From contig JANTQA010000040.1 in the NCBI GenBank assembly GCA_027625915.1, positions 1,302,001 to 1,366,000 of the forward strand: a stretch of DNA of 64,000 nt, in the 5' to 3' direction. The stretch's first letter is position 1. Every line of letters starts with the position of its first letter. A program made the translations under genes and the position numbers. The notes under the pieces were generated by a model, which did not search any database, had not been told where the DNA came from, and saw only the letters and a program-made list of their open reading frames with translations. Source of the DNA: Anaeramoeba flamelloides (Eukaryota > Metamonada > Anaeramoebidae). Below, piece after piece: positions 11,757 to 23,932 of this stretch.

Positions 11757-12310
11757 GTTTACAATCCCTGAAATAGTAAAAAAGATTATTTTGGTCGTTT
11801 GTGACCACTTGTTAATTTGGTTCTTATCTGATCGATCTTGTTCTTGGTATCAATTTTAATAGTGGTTCAAAATAGGGCAATTTTTGACAATTTATTTTTT
11901 TTGTTTCCAAAATCCGAATTGAAGAGTGTAAGATTAATTGGCTGGAACTTAAGTTATAAAAAAATGTGTTTTGTGTGTTGTTGATTGAAATTTTTAATAA
12001 GGTTTGGTTTTTATTGGGGGTTTTGAAAAAATTTATTTTTTTCATTTAGTTAATTGACAAAAAAGTAAATCCAGATTCTATTCTCCAGCCACAAAAATCA
12101 AAATTTATTCTTAAACACCTATCAATCTATTAATCTTACACTCTTCAATTCGGATTTCGGAAAAATTACAAATAAATTGTCAAAAATTGCCCTATTTTGA
12201 ACCACTATTAAAATTGATACCAAGAACAAGATCGATCAGATAAGAACTAAATTAACAACTGGTCACTACACAAGATAATGATTTTTACGATTTCAGGGAT
12301 TGTAATCCTT
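11757..12310. repeat. Large fold-back (inverted repeat) upstream of Rpn12
   Basis: Two arms of about 180 bp (11757-11945 and 12132-12310) are near-perfect reverse complements around a 185-bp spacer. Shared pieces include TTTACAATCCCTGAAAT, TCTGATCGATCTTGTTCTTG, AGTGGTTCAAAATAGGGCAA and GAATTGAAGAGTGTAAGATT. Arm identity is much higher than that of any other repeat here, so it is recent. It ends about 290 bp before the Rpn12 start codon. It could be a fold-back transposon or the product of an inverted duplication. Confidence 0.85.
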
Positions 12311-12601
12311 AATCTGTTAGGTTATCCTTAACAAAACAAAACACTATTTTCAAATATGGATAAAAATTTCCTAGTATGTATTATCTTGACAACAGTAATA
12401 AATTGAAAGTAATTGGTTTTTTTGCTCTTACTACTTTATCTCAATTTGGAAGACTAAAAAACAAAGTGTTCTGAATTTAATGTTTTCAAAATTTTATACT
12501 CTTATTTGTGTGAAACAATTGAAGACTTGACATTTTTTTCTTTTTATTTTTTACCCACAAACATTTTCATAATTTAAAGAAACAAACAACTAAATATTTA
12601 A

Positions 12602-13938
12602 ATGGACGAACAGTTATTCAAATTATCAAAAGAATTTAAATTTCAAGTTGAACAAAAACAGCCCGATTCGATTGCTTGTAAAAAATTATTAACCAAATTA
12701 AAAATTGCAATGGCCGAAGAAGGGATTCTGTTTCCAGGAACAGATTTTCCATTAGATCCTAAAAATATTGTTTTTACTCGTAATTAAAATAACCCTCCTT
12801 TTCTTTTTTTTTGTTTTTGTTTCAATTTTTTTTTTTTTAAAAAAATGAAAAATAAAAAGAAGACTACTCTTTGTAGTCCTTGTTCTTTGATCCATTAAAA
12901 TCTATTCTTTTTTTCTTTTTTTTAATATTTTTTGTTTTTGCTTCTGTTTGTTTCAAATTATAAAAAAAAAATTAATGAAAACAAAACAAACAATATAAAC
13001 ACCAAAGGTGATGTACTTGAATTAGCAGTTATTATGAGTGTAAAATTAGAAGACATGGATCTTTTTGAAAGACAAGTCTCCCAAATTAAGCCTTATTATT
13101 TCGATTATGGGTAATTTTCCATCTTTTTTTTAATCTTTTTCTTTTTACCTTTTTTGTGTTCCCTCGTTTCTCTTTCTTTTAGCAACTTTCAAAACAAAAA
13201 ACCCAATTCAAAATTAATAAACAAGAACAAAACAAATAAACAAAAACAAAAAAATAAACAAAAACAAAAATAAAAACAAAACAAAAACATAAAAAATAAC
13301 AAATCAAAAAAAATCAAAAAAAAAAAAACTTTTTTAACCTATCAAATATTTTTTTTGTTATTTTTTCAAACATCAACCCAAAATATTCTCTTTTCTCATG
13401 AAATCATGAATTCAAAACCAAATTTCTTCAAAGGACTGAAATCAAAAAGTCTGAAAACGAATTGTTAATATTAGGCATGAATTTGTTGTACCTCCTCTCT
13501 CTGAATCGAATTGGTGAATTCCATACCGAGCTCGAATTGATCGAGTTTGAATCAAGATCGAATCCATTTATTAAATTTAATCTCCAAGTTGAAGAGCTTC
13601 TTTTAGATGGCAATTATTTAGGAATCCAAACAATTTGTGAAAAGCCACCTTCAGATTTGTATTCTGTGTTTGTGTCACGGTTAAAATTGTCGATCCAGGA
13701 ATTAATTTTAGATTGCACCAATAAAAGCTATAAATCCCTTGATTTGAAAACAGCTAAAGATCTGTTCATGATGGAGTCTATCGAAGAGGTTAAGGAAATG
13801 GCAAAAACAAACAACTGGCGAATTGTTGATAATAAACTTTTTTTTGAAAATCTTGACGAAGACGAAGAAAAAATTCCTACAAATAAAGTAATCAGAGAAA
13901 TTATTGGTTATGCAAAAGAACTTGAAAAAATTATTTAA
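12602..13938 (+). CDS. RPN12: 26S proteasome regulatory subunit Rpn12 (PSMD8)
   Basis: Lid subunit of the 19S regulatory particle, which incorporates late in lid assembly. Exons 12602-12779, 13008-13110 and 13434-13938 join in phase (786 nt, 261 residues, the usual size for the family) through introns of 228 and 323 nt, both with donor GTAATT. The protein follows PSMD8 throughout: a short N-terminal helical repeat region, DVLELAVIMSVKLEDMDLFE with QIKPYYFDYG, then LLILGMNLLYLLSLNRIGEF followed by HTELELI, and the C-terminal PCI-type winged-helix part ending VIREIIGYAKELEKII. Splice junctions were set by homology: TR|DVLEL at the first and YFDYG|TEIKK at the second. Start ATG follows an A-rich leader. 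Confident call. Confidence 0.96.
12862..12878 (+). repeat. Small hairpin inside Rpn12 intron 1
   Basis: GACTAC TCTTT GTAGTC forms a 6-bp GC-containing stem with a 5-nt loop, standing out in an intron otherwise made of A and T runs. It could be chance or could help bring the splice sites together. Confidence 0.3.
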
Positions 13939-15049
13939 GAATTATTTTTTAAGAATAAAAAAATGAAGAAAGAAAGGGCAACCCCATTTAAAAAAATATA
14001 TAATCAAAATTTTTCGGAGAGAAATATACCGAAGAATTTCTTCAAAACCAAAATCTTTTTTTAATTTTATTTTTTTTAGCTTTTTTTTATGTTTTATTTT
14101 TTTTCATTTATTGTTTATTATTTGCATTGAAAAACAAAAAGATTGTAAATTAACCCTAGTGAAAAATGTTTGATATTCATCTTTAGAGCGGGATTCAACA
14201 AACTAATTTTTTGAATAAATATATATTAGTATTTGGAATATTCTCTGAAAGGTACATTAATATGAAAACAAGGAATTGTAGATTTAATTACAAAATACCA
14301 GAAAACTAGATTATATTTTGGAGATTCAGATTTCTGAGAGAATTTAATCACAATAACCTTTTGTAAATTAAAAAGATTTGTGATAATAATCATTTTTGAT
14401 TTTTTTCCTTTTTTTCTCAAACTTAATTATCTTTATGTTTGGAAGGAGAGTTGCAAAGGAAAAAGGTTAATTGGTTACTTGGCAATACTGGAATACTGAA
14501 ACATAACAGTATGGGTAACTTGAAAATAAAAATGAAAAAGCAAAGTCAAAATTATCAAGGTTTTGAAAAAAAAAGGTGATCAAAAAGAAAAAATAAACGA
14601 TAAAGCCAGAACCGCTCATCAAATGTAATTACATGATCTAAGGCATTTTTCAAAAGGAAATTAAATTAATCAAATGTATATTTCTGGTGGTTTTGTATGT
14701 TTTTAATCAAATCAATTGCTCTTTTTTTTTTTTTTTATCTATTTTTTTTATTTTTCATTTTATTTTTTTTTCAAGTATTTAAATATCAAGTTTTTATCCC
14801 TTATCTCCAATTATCTTGAATTTATATCTTATTTTCTAAAGAAAATTTACAAAAAATTAGCTTTTCATGCTCAGATGTATGTAAAGTAATCTTATTTTTA
14901 ATTATGAATGTGCCTTTAATCTCTTTAAAAAATAAATTTAGAAAGGATTTTTGAAAAAAGATAAATGTTCGTGATCACTCTTATAATAAAAAAACGAGAC
15001 ATCAAAAAGAATTAAAATAAATTTTTGTATATGGGAAATTTGGTGAGAA
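13939..15049. other. Spacer downstream of Rpn12
   Basis: AT-rich DNA with no gene or shared repeat recognised. A short minus-strand frame at 14226-14420 has no protein-like features beyond Lys/Ile/Phe bias. Confidence 0.4.
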
Positions 15050-15420
15050 AAATATATAACCCGATTATAATTTTAAAAGAGCAAGAAGGGCTTTGGAAAC
15101 ACTTAATAGGTTATTCCATCAAAATAAACTCAATTATAAAGTAAAAATAAATTCTTTCAAAGGTCTGATATTAAGTCAACTTTATTATAGTTTAGAATTA
15201 TATGGTTTGAAATAAAGTGATTTTGAAAGAATTAATAGATTTACCAATAAATCAGTTAGATATTTTTTAAAAATTAATATTCATTCGCCAGGATTATTTT
15301 AAAGAACTGGAGTAAAAATTGATCTCATTTGATTAAAAATCTACTAAAGAAACCATAAATAGATCCAAAAATTAAAATTTTTAAATTTAAAAAAAAAATA
15401 AAAAAATTAAAAAAGGATCT
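15050..15420 (+). mobile_element. Decayed LINE fragment, C-terminal part of reverse transcriptase
   Basis: The plus-strand frame from about 15080 reads RARRALETLNRLFHQNK, then NSFKGLILSQLYYSLELYG, then FERINRFTNKSVRYF, with stop codons inside. This matches the thumb/connection region that follows the RT palm in non-LTR retrotransposons (ALxxLNRL..., GLI.SQL.YSLE.YG). Only this part of the element remains. Related pieces lie at 29250, 33030, 42630, 48960 and 50150. Confidence 0.65.
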
Positions 15421-17139
15421 AAATTCTTGACTCTTGAAAATAAAAATGGTTGTTATACTGAAATATAAATATTATTAGATTTAGAATTAATTTTTTTTCA
15501 ATCAATTCAATCGTAAAATTCTATTAGTTGTAATTTTTACAATATCTCAATAAGTAGAAAAAAAATAAAAATAAAATTTCAAATAGTTTTGTACTAAATT
15601 TCTTTCGATTTCAGATGTTTGTTTATAATTCTTGTTTTTGTTTCAGGAAAGTTTATTTTATTTCAAATCAGTCAAAAATTAAAGAAAAGTAAATCAGACT
15701 TTGACATAATCAAAAAGAATTGTGTGGATTGTTTATTTTTTATCGATTCTTTTAAAAAACTTGAAAGTGAAATAAAAAAAAATAATTTAATTGGAAATTT
15801 TCAAAAATGATTCTCAAATTTTGTAATTTTACTAATTTCTTCTTAAAAACCCTTTTTGAATTTTAAATTTTTTTCTTTTATTTTGTAAAAAAATTGAAAA
15901 TTTCAACTACTTATTATTTTTTTAAAATCCAACTAATAAATTATAAATAAAATAATTTATTCAACTATCTCTTGATTACGTTTTGAGAAGTCATTCAATA
16001 GGATTAGATTTCATTTTAAATTCGTAAAATCATTTTCAAATTAAATTTTATAGAAATATTAAATCGCTTTTGAGGGATGTAAAAATAAAAAATTAGTAAA
16101 TTTATAGATATATAGAGAACAAGACCAAATGAATTTCTGTTTTATTGGTACAAATTATAGAAAAATAAACACTCTTTTTTTTTTTTTAATAGTGTTATAT
16201 TTATAGTACTAAGAAAGAAAAATACTTTGTGTGTTGTCGAAACAACAAGTCAAATTGGATGAGTTATTATTTGTTGAAATATTGAGGGTCTTCAATGAAA
16301 AAATATTCATTTAAAAAAATAAAAAAAAATAGAAAAAATTTTTTCAATTGTTTTTATTCATTTTTTTACATCTTTAAAGCTAATATAATTTTTAAATTCT
16401 AATAAAAGTATTAATAAGTAATTACTCTCATCTAAAAAAATAAAATTTAGGAAATTAAAACATTTTTTAGAACTTATTTTGCTTACCCTCTTGAAACATT
16501 CAAAATAAATATCACTGGCCAATAAAAACAGCTTTTGAATTTTATTTTTTTTTAAAAAAAATAAAGATAAATAACTAATTAAGATCTAGAGACAATTCAC
16601 ATTTCTTCTATCCATCTTCTGTTCTATTTTTTAACTTGTAGAAAATTTCACAAACAACTCAAAAATTTATTTTTTTTTTTTTTAAAAAAAAGAGGGAGAA
16701 AAATTATATAATACTCATAATCGTTAAGTATTATCTAACATAAATCTATTTTTTCCCTGAAATAACCAATATAAATAATCCTAGAAAAAATGTTCATTTT
16801 TTATCATTTTTTTCTTCTTATCTTTCAAAAAAAAATAACACAAATATATTGTAAATATCTCACTTTCAGTTAATTTAAAGTTTTTACGAACTTTATTCCA
16901 AAAATTAAATTAATTTATTCTAGAAAAACTAAATTATTTTTTTGTTTTTCGTTGTTGTTCTATTGTAGATACTCACCTACAAAAAAGTTGATTGATTTAA
17001 AGTAGTAATGACGTGTTTTAAAATTCTTAGATTTTACTAAGATAATGGTATTTTGTAAGAATAACTGAAGTAGATGAGGAAGGAATTGTCTAAATATCTT
17101 ATGTATATATTTGAGAATTTGTAAATGGGTGTCAATGAA
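15421..17139. other. AT-rich spacer
   Basis: No coding sequence is recognised. A plus-strand frame at 15619-15810 is Phe/Lys/Ile-rich without motifs. No copy of the named repeat families was seen here. Confidence 0.4.
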
Positions 17140-18690
17140 AACTATTTTTCAGTTAAATTTTTACATATTCATTAGATAAATTATATGATTTCAAATAATT
17201 AGAAATGATTTAAGAGGTTACAATTTATTTTGTAAATTTCCAGATTGAAATCATTTTTTGACATTTTTTGACACTTTTACTTTTTTTTATAAACCTAATT
17301 TTGTTTTAATATTTTTTTATTACATAGTCAATAGCCATTTGGTTAAAACCTGTTATTCTATTGTTACTAAAACTGTGAAAAGGTTTGTTAAGAAATCATA
17401 TTGATTTCTATTGGGATTTTTTTTTTAATCTTTGGTATTGATATTTGATTAATAAATATGAAAAAATTTCCACTTCATTTTCATTTCCTTTTTTAAATAG
17501 AGAATACAAATACCAACACACTTTGCTTGGGTTTGATTTCTAAAAGAAAATTATGAAAAATGAAGTGAAAAATGTTTCCTATTTATTAATCAAATACCAG
17601 TAGAAGATCCAAACAAACGTCCTTGTTTTTCTCAATAGTGGCCCTAAGAATTCGAGTTTTTCAATTTTGAAAAAAATCTATTGATTAATTAGTTTTCTTT
17701 AAGATTTATATTAACAATTTGTTGATTTGTATTATTCTTCTTATTTCTTATTTGTTCTTCAAAGATTAATAAAATAAAATAATTGATATTCTAAAAAACT
17801 GTTAAACACTTTGACTAAAACAAAGTTTATTTTAATTATTCATTTTTTCGTTTTTTGTATTTTTATTTATGGATATTGGGTAGTTTTAAAATGAAAAAAT
17901 AAGATAAGACGAAAAAAAAATGGAAATAATTTCTCATTATAAAAACGGAAATAATTTAAGTTTGATTTTGAATGATTGAGGTGTAGGAATTAAGAAAGAC
18001 GATTATTAGATTGATAATGGAAAAAAGAAAATAAAGAAAAAATCAAAACAATTCCAACAAAATACCCATATGAATTTCGGTTTTATATTTAAAATGAGAT
18101 TTAAAGAACAAAAGTTTGACGTTTAAAGAGTTATCAATAAAATTTCATTAACTTTTTCCAAATCCACCTTGTTCAGCAGTTTTTATTGGTTTTTGAATAT
18201 TTTACCATACAAATTACAAAACTGTATTTTTCATTTCAAATAAAAGGTTATACAGTAAGTTCCACTTTCAAGGCACAAACTTCAACGAAATTTAAGGCAC
18301 AATAAAAATCTCGAATTAAGGCACAAAATTCAGATTCTAGTAAAATAATTTAGTAAAAAAAAAATTCCAAATTTTGTACCTTAATTTGAGATTTTTATTG
18401 TGCCTTAAATTTCATTGAAGTTTGTGCCTTAAAATTGAAACTTACTATATCATTTTTTATTATATTTCATTTTAATTTTTACTGTTGTGTTTTAATAGGT
18501 AATAAATATTCAGTTGGGTATACATTTTTTTACATTTTTACGAGTTTCTTATTTTTCACAATTATAATATAATTAATTTGATTCAATTATAAATAATTCT
18601 TGAAATTTTGAGTAACTTTTTATTTGAAAAAGAGTTTATATGGGTTAAATTTACCTCCTAACAATATCAACTATTCTCTGTTTTGTATTA
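17140..18690 (+). repeat. Dispersed repeat family X, full-length copy 1
   Basis: About 1.5 kb of non-coding sequence whose left half (to about 17830) matches 33720-34432 and whose right half (from about 17831) matches 38228-38930. Left-half markers are TCATATTGATTTCTATTGG, TCACTTCATTTTCATTTCC-like and CAAATACCAGTAGAAG. Right-half markers are TTTATGGATATTGGG, AAGTTTGATTT and TTTTTATTGGTTTT. A family-B MITE sits inside the right half. No open frame; element class unknown. Confidence 0.75.
18251..18449. mobile_element. MITE family B copy 2, nested in repeat X
   Basis: TACAGTAAGTTCCACTTTCA at the left is mirrored by ACTTACTATA at the right, with the internal AAATTTAAGGCACAATAAAA arm and its complement. 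The homologous position in X copy 3 (about 38660-38690) lacks the element, so the insertion and its TA duplication can be read off directly. Confidence 0.85.
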
Positions 18691-19122
18691 TTCGGTAGGT
18701 TCATGATATGTTCAATTATAAAAAAGTATTGTTATTTATAAATTTTTGTTTTTTCGTGTTACTGGTAAAAAGTTACATATAAAAAATAAAAAAGCAAAAA
18801 TATGCCAATAAACAACATTTTCTTCCAAAAATTATTTATTTCAATCCATGAGTAAAAGATTATATTTGCCTTGACCAAGAGAAAAGTGTTATTTTTCAAA
18901 GGTATCCCCAGAATTGGGTTCGAAGGCACTCCTTAACTTTTATAAAGCCAAAAATAAAATAAAAAAAAAACAGGGGGGTTGAAAATAATTGTGAGCGTAT
19001 TGTTATTGGAATTAAAAAATAATCGAGATAATAATAAACTTTTTTAAAGTGTTATTATTTGATAAAAATAAAATTATAAAAAAAGAAAAGTATAAAAAAA
19101 GCAATTGTAGAAAATCAATGAT
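18691..19122. other. Spacer between repeat X and the ubinuclein-like gene
   Basis: AT-rich sequence, probably including the 3' untranslated region of the minus-strand gene ending at 19123. Nothing else recognised. Confidence 0.4.
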
Positions 19123-20731
19123 TTAATTATTTTTTTTATATCGTGTATAGATTCTTTTTGCGCCAACTTTTTTAATTCTTTCAGCTGAAATTGTTTCGAT
19201 AAGTTGGAAAAATGTATCCATTTTTTGTGCAACAAACTTTTTTTTTTCGATCTCGATCCTATCTTTAATTTTAGAGATTTTGTATACTAACGAAGCACAT
19301 TTTTCTCTTCTGTAGGCACATTTATTAAAGAGTTTTTTCATTGTCTTATTCCACAGTGGCCTTTTAATATTTTTTTTTTGTTCAATTTTTTTATTAGTTT
19401 CATCGTTTGCTGTTGTATTGGTAGCTTGTTGGTTTGTAATTTTTGTTTCTGTTTCTTCAGTTTTTGGCTTTTCCAAATCAATTTTCTTTTCTTCTTCTTC
19501 TTTTACTTGCTCTTCTTTTGCTTTTTCAATTCCGGTGCCCTTTGGTTTCTCTTGTTCTTCTTTTTGGATTTCTTTCTCTTTTTTTTCAATTTCCATCCCA
19601 ATTACATTATCTTTTTCTTTTTCTTTTCCTTCTATCTCCTTTTTCTTTTTATTATCCTCTGTTTTTTTATTTTCTTTTTCTTTTTCTTTTTCATTTTCCG
19701 TTTCTTTTTCGTTATTACTTTCGTTTTCTTTTTCTTTTTCTTTTTCTATTTCTATGGTTTTTTCGTTATCTGTTTGATTGGTTTGTATTGTTGGTATTGT
19801 AATTCCTTCTTTTTTTAATTTTTCATTTATTGTGCTCTGGAGCTTTGTAAAATTTTTGTCATATTTTTTTTTTTGTTTTGTTAATCTTTCTTGATAGGAA
19901 TTTAGATCTTCCTGTTCGTATTCGTCAATTGGTTGGTTTGAAAGATCATTTCCACCTTCTCCCTCGGGCTGGTTTCTTTTTCTTGAATTGAGCTTTTTCT
20001 TTTTTTCACCCCTGTTCTTTCCATATTTGATAAAAAACTTTCCTTTTTTTGATTTGCTTGAATAAACAGTTTTTTTTAATTCATGATCATCTATAAAAGG
20101 ATCATTTAAATCATATCCACGGTTCCATTTACTCTTTAATAATTATTTTTTATTGATAGACATTTGTTTATTTTATTCATTTTTTAATTTTTTCAAGAAA
20201 GAGAAAAGAAAAAATTTTTAATTTTCAAATAAAAATTAACGTAAACCTAAAATTATAAAATACAAAAGTAAGGAAACCATTTCCCCATTTTGATTTTTTT
20301 TTGCCTTTGTTTTTTTTCTTCCTTTTTCTTCTGGTGATTTAAGAGAGAAAAAAGAAAATATTTCTCAAAAAAAAAAAAAAAAAAAAAGAAAATTTTTGTG
20401 ATTAAAAGTTTCAAACATTAGGATCTAAATAGCGAGATTGTATATTTGTAATAGCGCTAGACAACAAAGAATAAACCCTTGGCGCGGTAGTTTGTTGTTG
20501 TTGTTGTTGTTGTTGTTGGGAGTCTACCAAATTAGAAATTCCTTCTTCGTCTAAAAGTTCAGATCCACCAACATTCTCATCAATGATATCCATATTTCCT
20601 TCATTTTGCTCGTCTTGAACCTCACCTTCGGAATTTTCACTTTCAAGTTGAAAGTCACTATCAGAAGAATATTCAATATTGAAAATCCTATGATCACACT
20701 CTGAAAAATTTACAATAAAAAGTTGATCCAT
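19123..20731 (-). CDS. UBN: Ubinuclein/HPC2-like protein (HIRA histone chaperone complex)
   Basis: HIRA-complex subunit expected to bind H3.3/H4 for replication-independent nucleosome assembly. Exon 1 20417-20731, intron 20134-20416 (donor GTTTGA, acceptor AAAG), exon 2 19123-20133; 441 residues, joined in phase 0. The N-terminus (FIVNFSECDHRIFNIEYSSD) resembles the short conserved block before the HRD in ubinucleins (LFExDHKRCPEF..Y). After an acidic stretch and nine Gln comes AITNIQSRYLDPN, then across the splice WNRGYDLNDPFIDDHEL with KGKFFIKYG, the HUN/HRD signature (GYDxxDPFIDD...FF..G). Next come a Lys-rich basic patch, long KE/NE low complexity, and a helical C-terminus (RPLWNKTMKKLFNKCAYRRE onwards) that could be the ubinuclein middle domain. 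Without the splice a TAA blocks exon 2, so the intron is required. Confidence 0.8.
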
Positions 20732-22260
20732 TTTTAAAAAAATGAAACAATTTCTATTTAATCAAAATAAGATTAGAACAATAATTGTGATCATTTTTTA
20801 CTTTCAGAAGACTTTTGTCTTTTGAAATTGTCCTAAATTTGCTTTCACACCTAAAAGCTTAGATTTCAACCTTCAGAAATTCCTTTGTCCTCATTATTTG
20901 AAAATAATAGTAAAAATTTGAAATAATCAAATACATTTTACAGATAAATATATAAATTATCAATTAACCATTAACCTTTTGTGATTTGGTATTTTGATTA
21001 AATATTCAAAATTTATCAATTTTAAGGTATTAGTAAATGTAGAAAACAAAAAAATCAGAAATCTGAAAAATTAAATCAAATACTGTAAAAAATGAAAAAC
21101 GAATTTTGATATTAAATTATAAAATCTGAATTATTTTTTGATCAAATTAAAATAGATAAAATTTAAATTCAAGAAAGAGGTTTGGTTATTCTTAATTTAT
21201 ATTAAATTAATGAAAAATATTTTTAGAAAAAAAAATTACAAAGATAATCACTTTAATCAAATTATCGAAAAAATATTAATAGAAAAAATCTAAACAAAAT
21301 AACACTCTTATTTTCGAAACATAAAAACAATATTTAAATTAATAGATATTTTTTAACAAATTTGGAATTGATCTAAATGAATAATAACAATAAATAAGTA
21401 CTTAATTTTTCTTCAGTTTTTCAATTAATTTTTCAGATTTTTTATTTTTTTGTTTTCTACATAAACTAAAGCTTGAATTTGATAAATTTAGAATATTTAA
21501 TCAAAATACCAAATTAAGAAAGGTTAATGGTTAATTGATAATTTATATATTTGTTTGTAAAAGTATTTGATTTTTGGATAATTTTTACTATTATTTTCAA
21601 TTGATGAGGAATAAGGAATTTCTGATGTTTTCTGAAATTTACTGGTTTTAATGTTTCACAGGAATTTGGAAGTAGACACCTTAAAAATCAAATACTGTTA
21701 TTGGATATTTAAAAGAGAAAAAATTTCCTTAAATTATTTTTTTTTTAAATTTTAAAATTTGACTTACATTTAGCTTATTTAGTGTTCACATGAAATATGT
21801 AATTCTTATTAAAAAATAAAAAACAAAATAAATCTAAATTAAAAATTACGGTTTACTATTTTTTTCATTTATCTGTGTAAAAAAAAATGAAAATAGGAAA
21901 AAGAAAATAAAGTCGAACATTTTGTTCGAGTATTGTCCTAATACAAACATTAAAATTTTATTATGGATAAAGTCTCCAGATGTTTTAAGAAATTGTACAT
22001 TCTGTCAATTATATTTTAATAACAAGTTTCCATAACCAAAAAAACTTTAAACTTTCTATTAGAAAATAATTTTTCATTTTAAATTGAAAACTTTATCATA
22101 ACCAAGATAATAGCAACTTATTTATATTAAAAACAATAATTTTAACAACTTTTTTTTTTCAAAATTTTTTAATTTTAATTCTCAAAATTACTACAATTAT
22201 GATAAAAAAACAAAACCCATGATCTTATTAATTTTTCTTAAAATTCAAAATTTTGTATCA
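20732..22260. other. AT-rich spacer
   Basis: No gene recognised. The segment 20930-21010 recurs inverted at about 21480-21560 (TATATAAATTATCAATTAACCATTAACCTT-like arms, with a CAAATACTGT motif further out at about 21070 and 21690), so this may be another TIR element of roughly 0.7 kb. Its ends were not resolved. Confidence 0.4.
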
Positions 22261-22264
22261 TCTC

Positions 22265-22382
22265 ATATATATATATATATATACAAATAAACTAGATTCA
22301 AAAAAATTGGACACAGTTAAAAGAGTAAAAAGAATAACAATACTACAACTTCCATTCAATTAGTATATATATATATATATAT
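22265..22382. repeat. Two (AT)n microsatellites
   Basis: (AT)n runs at about 22265-22282 and 22366-22382 bracket a segment containing AAAATTGGACACAGTTA. Inverted CCCTTTGTCCAGTTA lies at about 22430, so an old TIR element may surround them. Confidence 0.6.
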
Positions 22383-22941
22383 TTTACTAATTGTAATTTT
22401 TAATAACTTTTCTAACATATTTTTTTGATTTCCCTTTGTCCAGTTACATACACAATTTTCAATTTTCTGTAATTATTTTTGTAATTATTCATTGAAAGTT
22501 AATAATAAGTTGGATTAAATAAAATTATTTTAGACAATTATTTGATTATATCTAACCTCTTTGATCTATCAATGATTTTTGGTGAAATTTCAACAAATTT
22601 AGCATAAGTAAACTAAAATTCAAATTTTTTCACACAGCTAAAACGTTACAAACAATCACAATAATATAATTTCATTGAAATTGGAGATAATTTTGATTTT
22701 TGTAAAAAATGAAAATCATTTTTTCATCTTTTCGTTTTTGTTTTCATTTCATTGTTTAAATTACGTAATTTGCTTCGTTGGATCATCAATTTTTTTCAAA
22801 GATTGATATTAGGTTAAAGCCAAGTTGTTCCAAATAGAAGAACTCAAATAAAATTAGTTGGTAATATCTAACCATTTGATCGATCAATATTCCTAACAGA
22901 ATTTAAACAAATTTACTAATGTTTTTTTGTTTTGCTCTCTC

Positions 22942-23130
22942 CAAAATTTTTAACACACCCATGATTTATTTGTATTGATAATTATTTATTTATTGTTTTG
23001 TGAGTATTTTATTTTATAAACAAGTGTTAACATTTCAATTAGTGGATGGTTCTAATTTGGTAAATCTTCTTGAATTGATTAAATAAGTTTTTTTTTTTCA
23101 CAAATCGAATTTTGGTGTGTTAAAAAGTTT
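22942..23130. mobile_element. TIR element, family E copy 2
   Basis: CCAAAATTTTTAACACACCC at the left is mirrored by TTTTGGTGTGTTAAAAAG at the right. The interior aligns in reverse with 4143-4340, and the left flank carries CTAACCATTTGATCGATCAA, which also accompanies the copies at 4400 and 61500. Confidence 0.6.
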
Positions 23131-23342
23131 GAATTGGGGTTTATATTTGTTCAGCTCGTTTCATCTTTTTGGAAAAATCAATTTTTATCAATTTCTTTTT
23201 TTTTTAAATGATTAGATATAAAAACATTAAGATTAAGTAAATTAAATATGGTTTTATTATTAAGTTTGGTAAAAGACAATAAATTGATTTTTTTAGATTA
23301 TTTGTGATTTTGGGTGTTTCCAAATAACATCGAACTAGGTTT

Positions 23343-23932
23343 GTAAGGTATTTCCAAAAAAAGGGGAATTTTTTTTTTTAGAGATCATAAAAAATTCATC
23401 ATTGTTAATAAAGATATTCATTAACGGACAATACCACTTTAATTTAAATAATAATACCGATTAAATCAATGATTATGATATTTATTTCGAAATATGTGGT
23501 TGAAATATTTCCAAAAATGAAAAAAAAAAATGTACTTTTTTAGGTGAAAACAAAGTACTACCAATTTCCATAAAAAAATGCAAGTATATAAAGGTCAAAA
23601 ATGATTTTTTCAACAAAAAAATGCAGTTATATTCTTTAATTTCTATTAGGAAAATTGTTGAGATTAAGCAAGATATGAAAAAGTTTTTTCGATCAAAAAG
23701 AAAATAATAAACACAAATTTTCACATCGAAAAAATATCAGATAAAATCATGATCAGAAATTATAATATTTTTTATTAATGTAATACAATACTAAGAAACA
23801 AATTGAATTATTATCAAGAATCAATAAATGGTATTTAATGATTTTGTAAGTTTAAATACTTTTTTGAAAATTTGGTTTAAAAGAGATATTTTAAAATAAA
23901 TTTGCCCTACTTTATTGGAAATAGCTTATATA
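23343..23932 (+). mobile_element. TIR element, family D copy 1
   Basis: Left end GTAAGGTATTTCCAAAAAAA followed by GGGGAA; right end TTTGCCCTACTTTATTGG then AAATAGCTTATATA, the inverse of the left. The interior of about 540 bp recurs at 23929-24524 and, inverted, at 54663-55254. No coding capacity. The ends fall in TATATA, consistent with a TA target. Confidence 0.75.

Noticed and set aside
18905-18935. GGGTTCGAAGGCACTCC looks like a tRNA B box and 3' end.
   Set aside because: No D-arm, anticodon stem or matching acceptor strand upstream.
19378-19818. Three overlapping plus-strand frames rich in Phe, Leu and Ser.
   Set aside because: Complement of the ubinuclein KE/NE region.
20134-20166. 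ATG TCT ATC AAT AAA AAA TAA just before ubinuclein exon 2, in frame: a start followed by a stop, suggesting stop-codon reassignment.
   Set aside because: TAA ends several genes at the expected place (Rpn12, SPRING), and a phase-0 splice from the upstream exon explains the frame.
23482-23724. A minus-strand frame of 80 codons.
   Set aside because: Lies inside TIR element D, and its other copies do not keep the frame.
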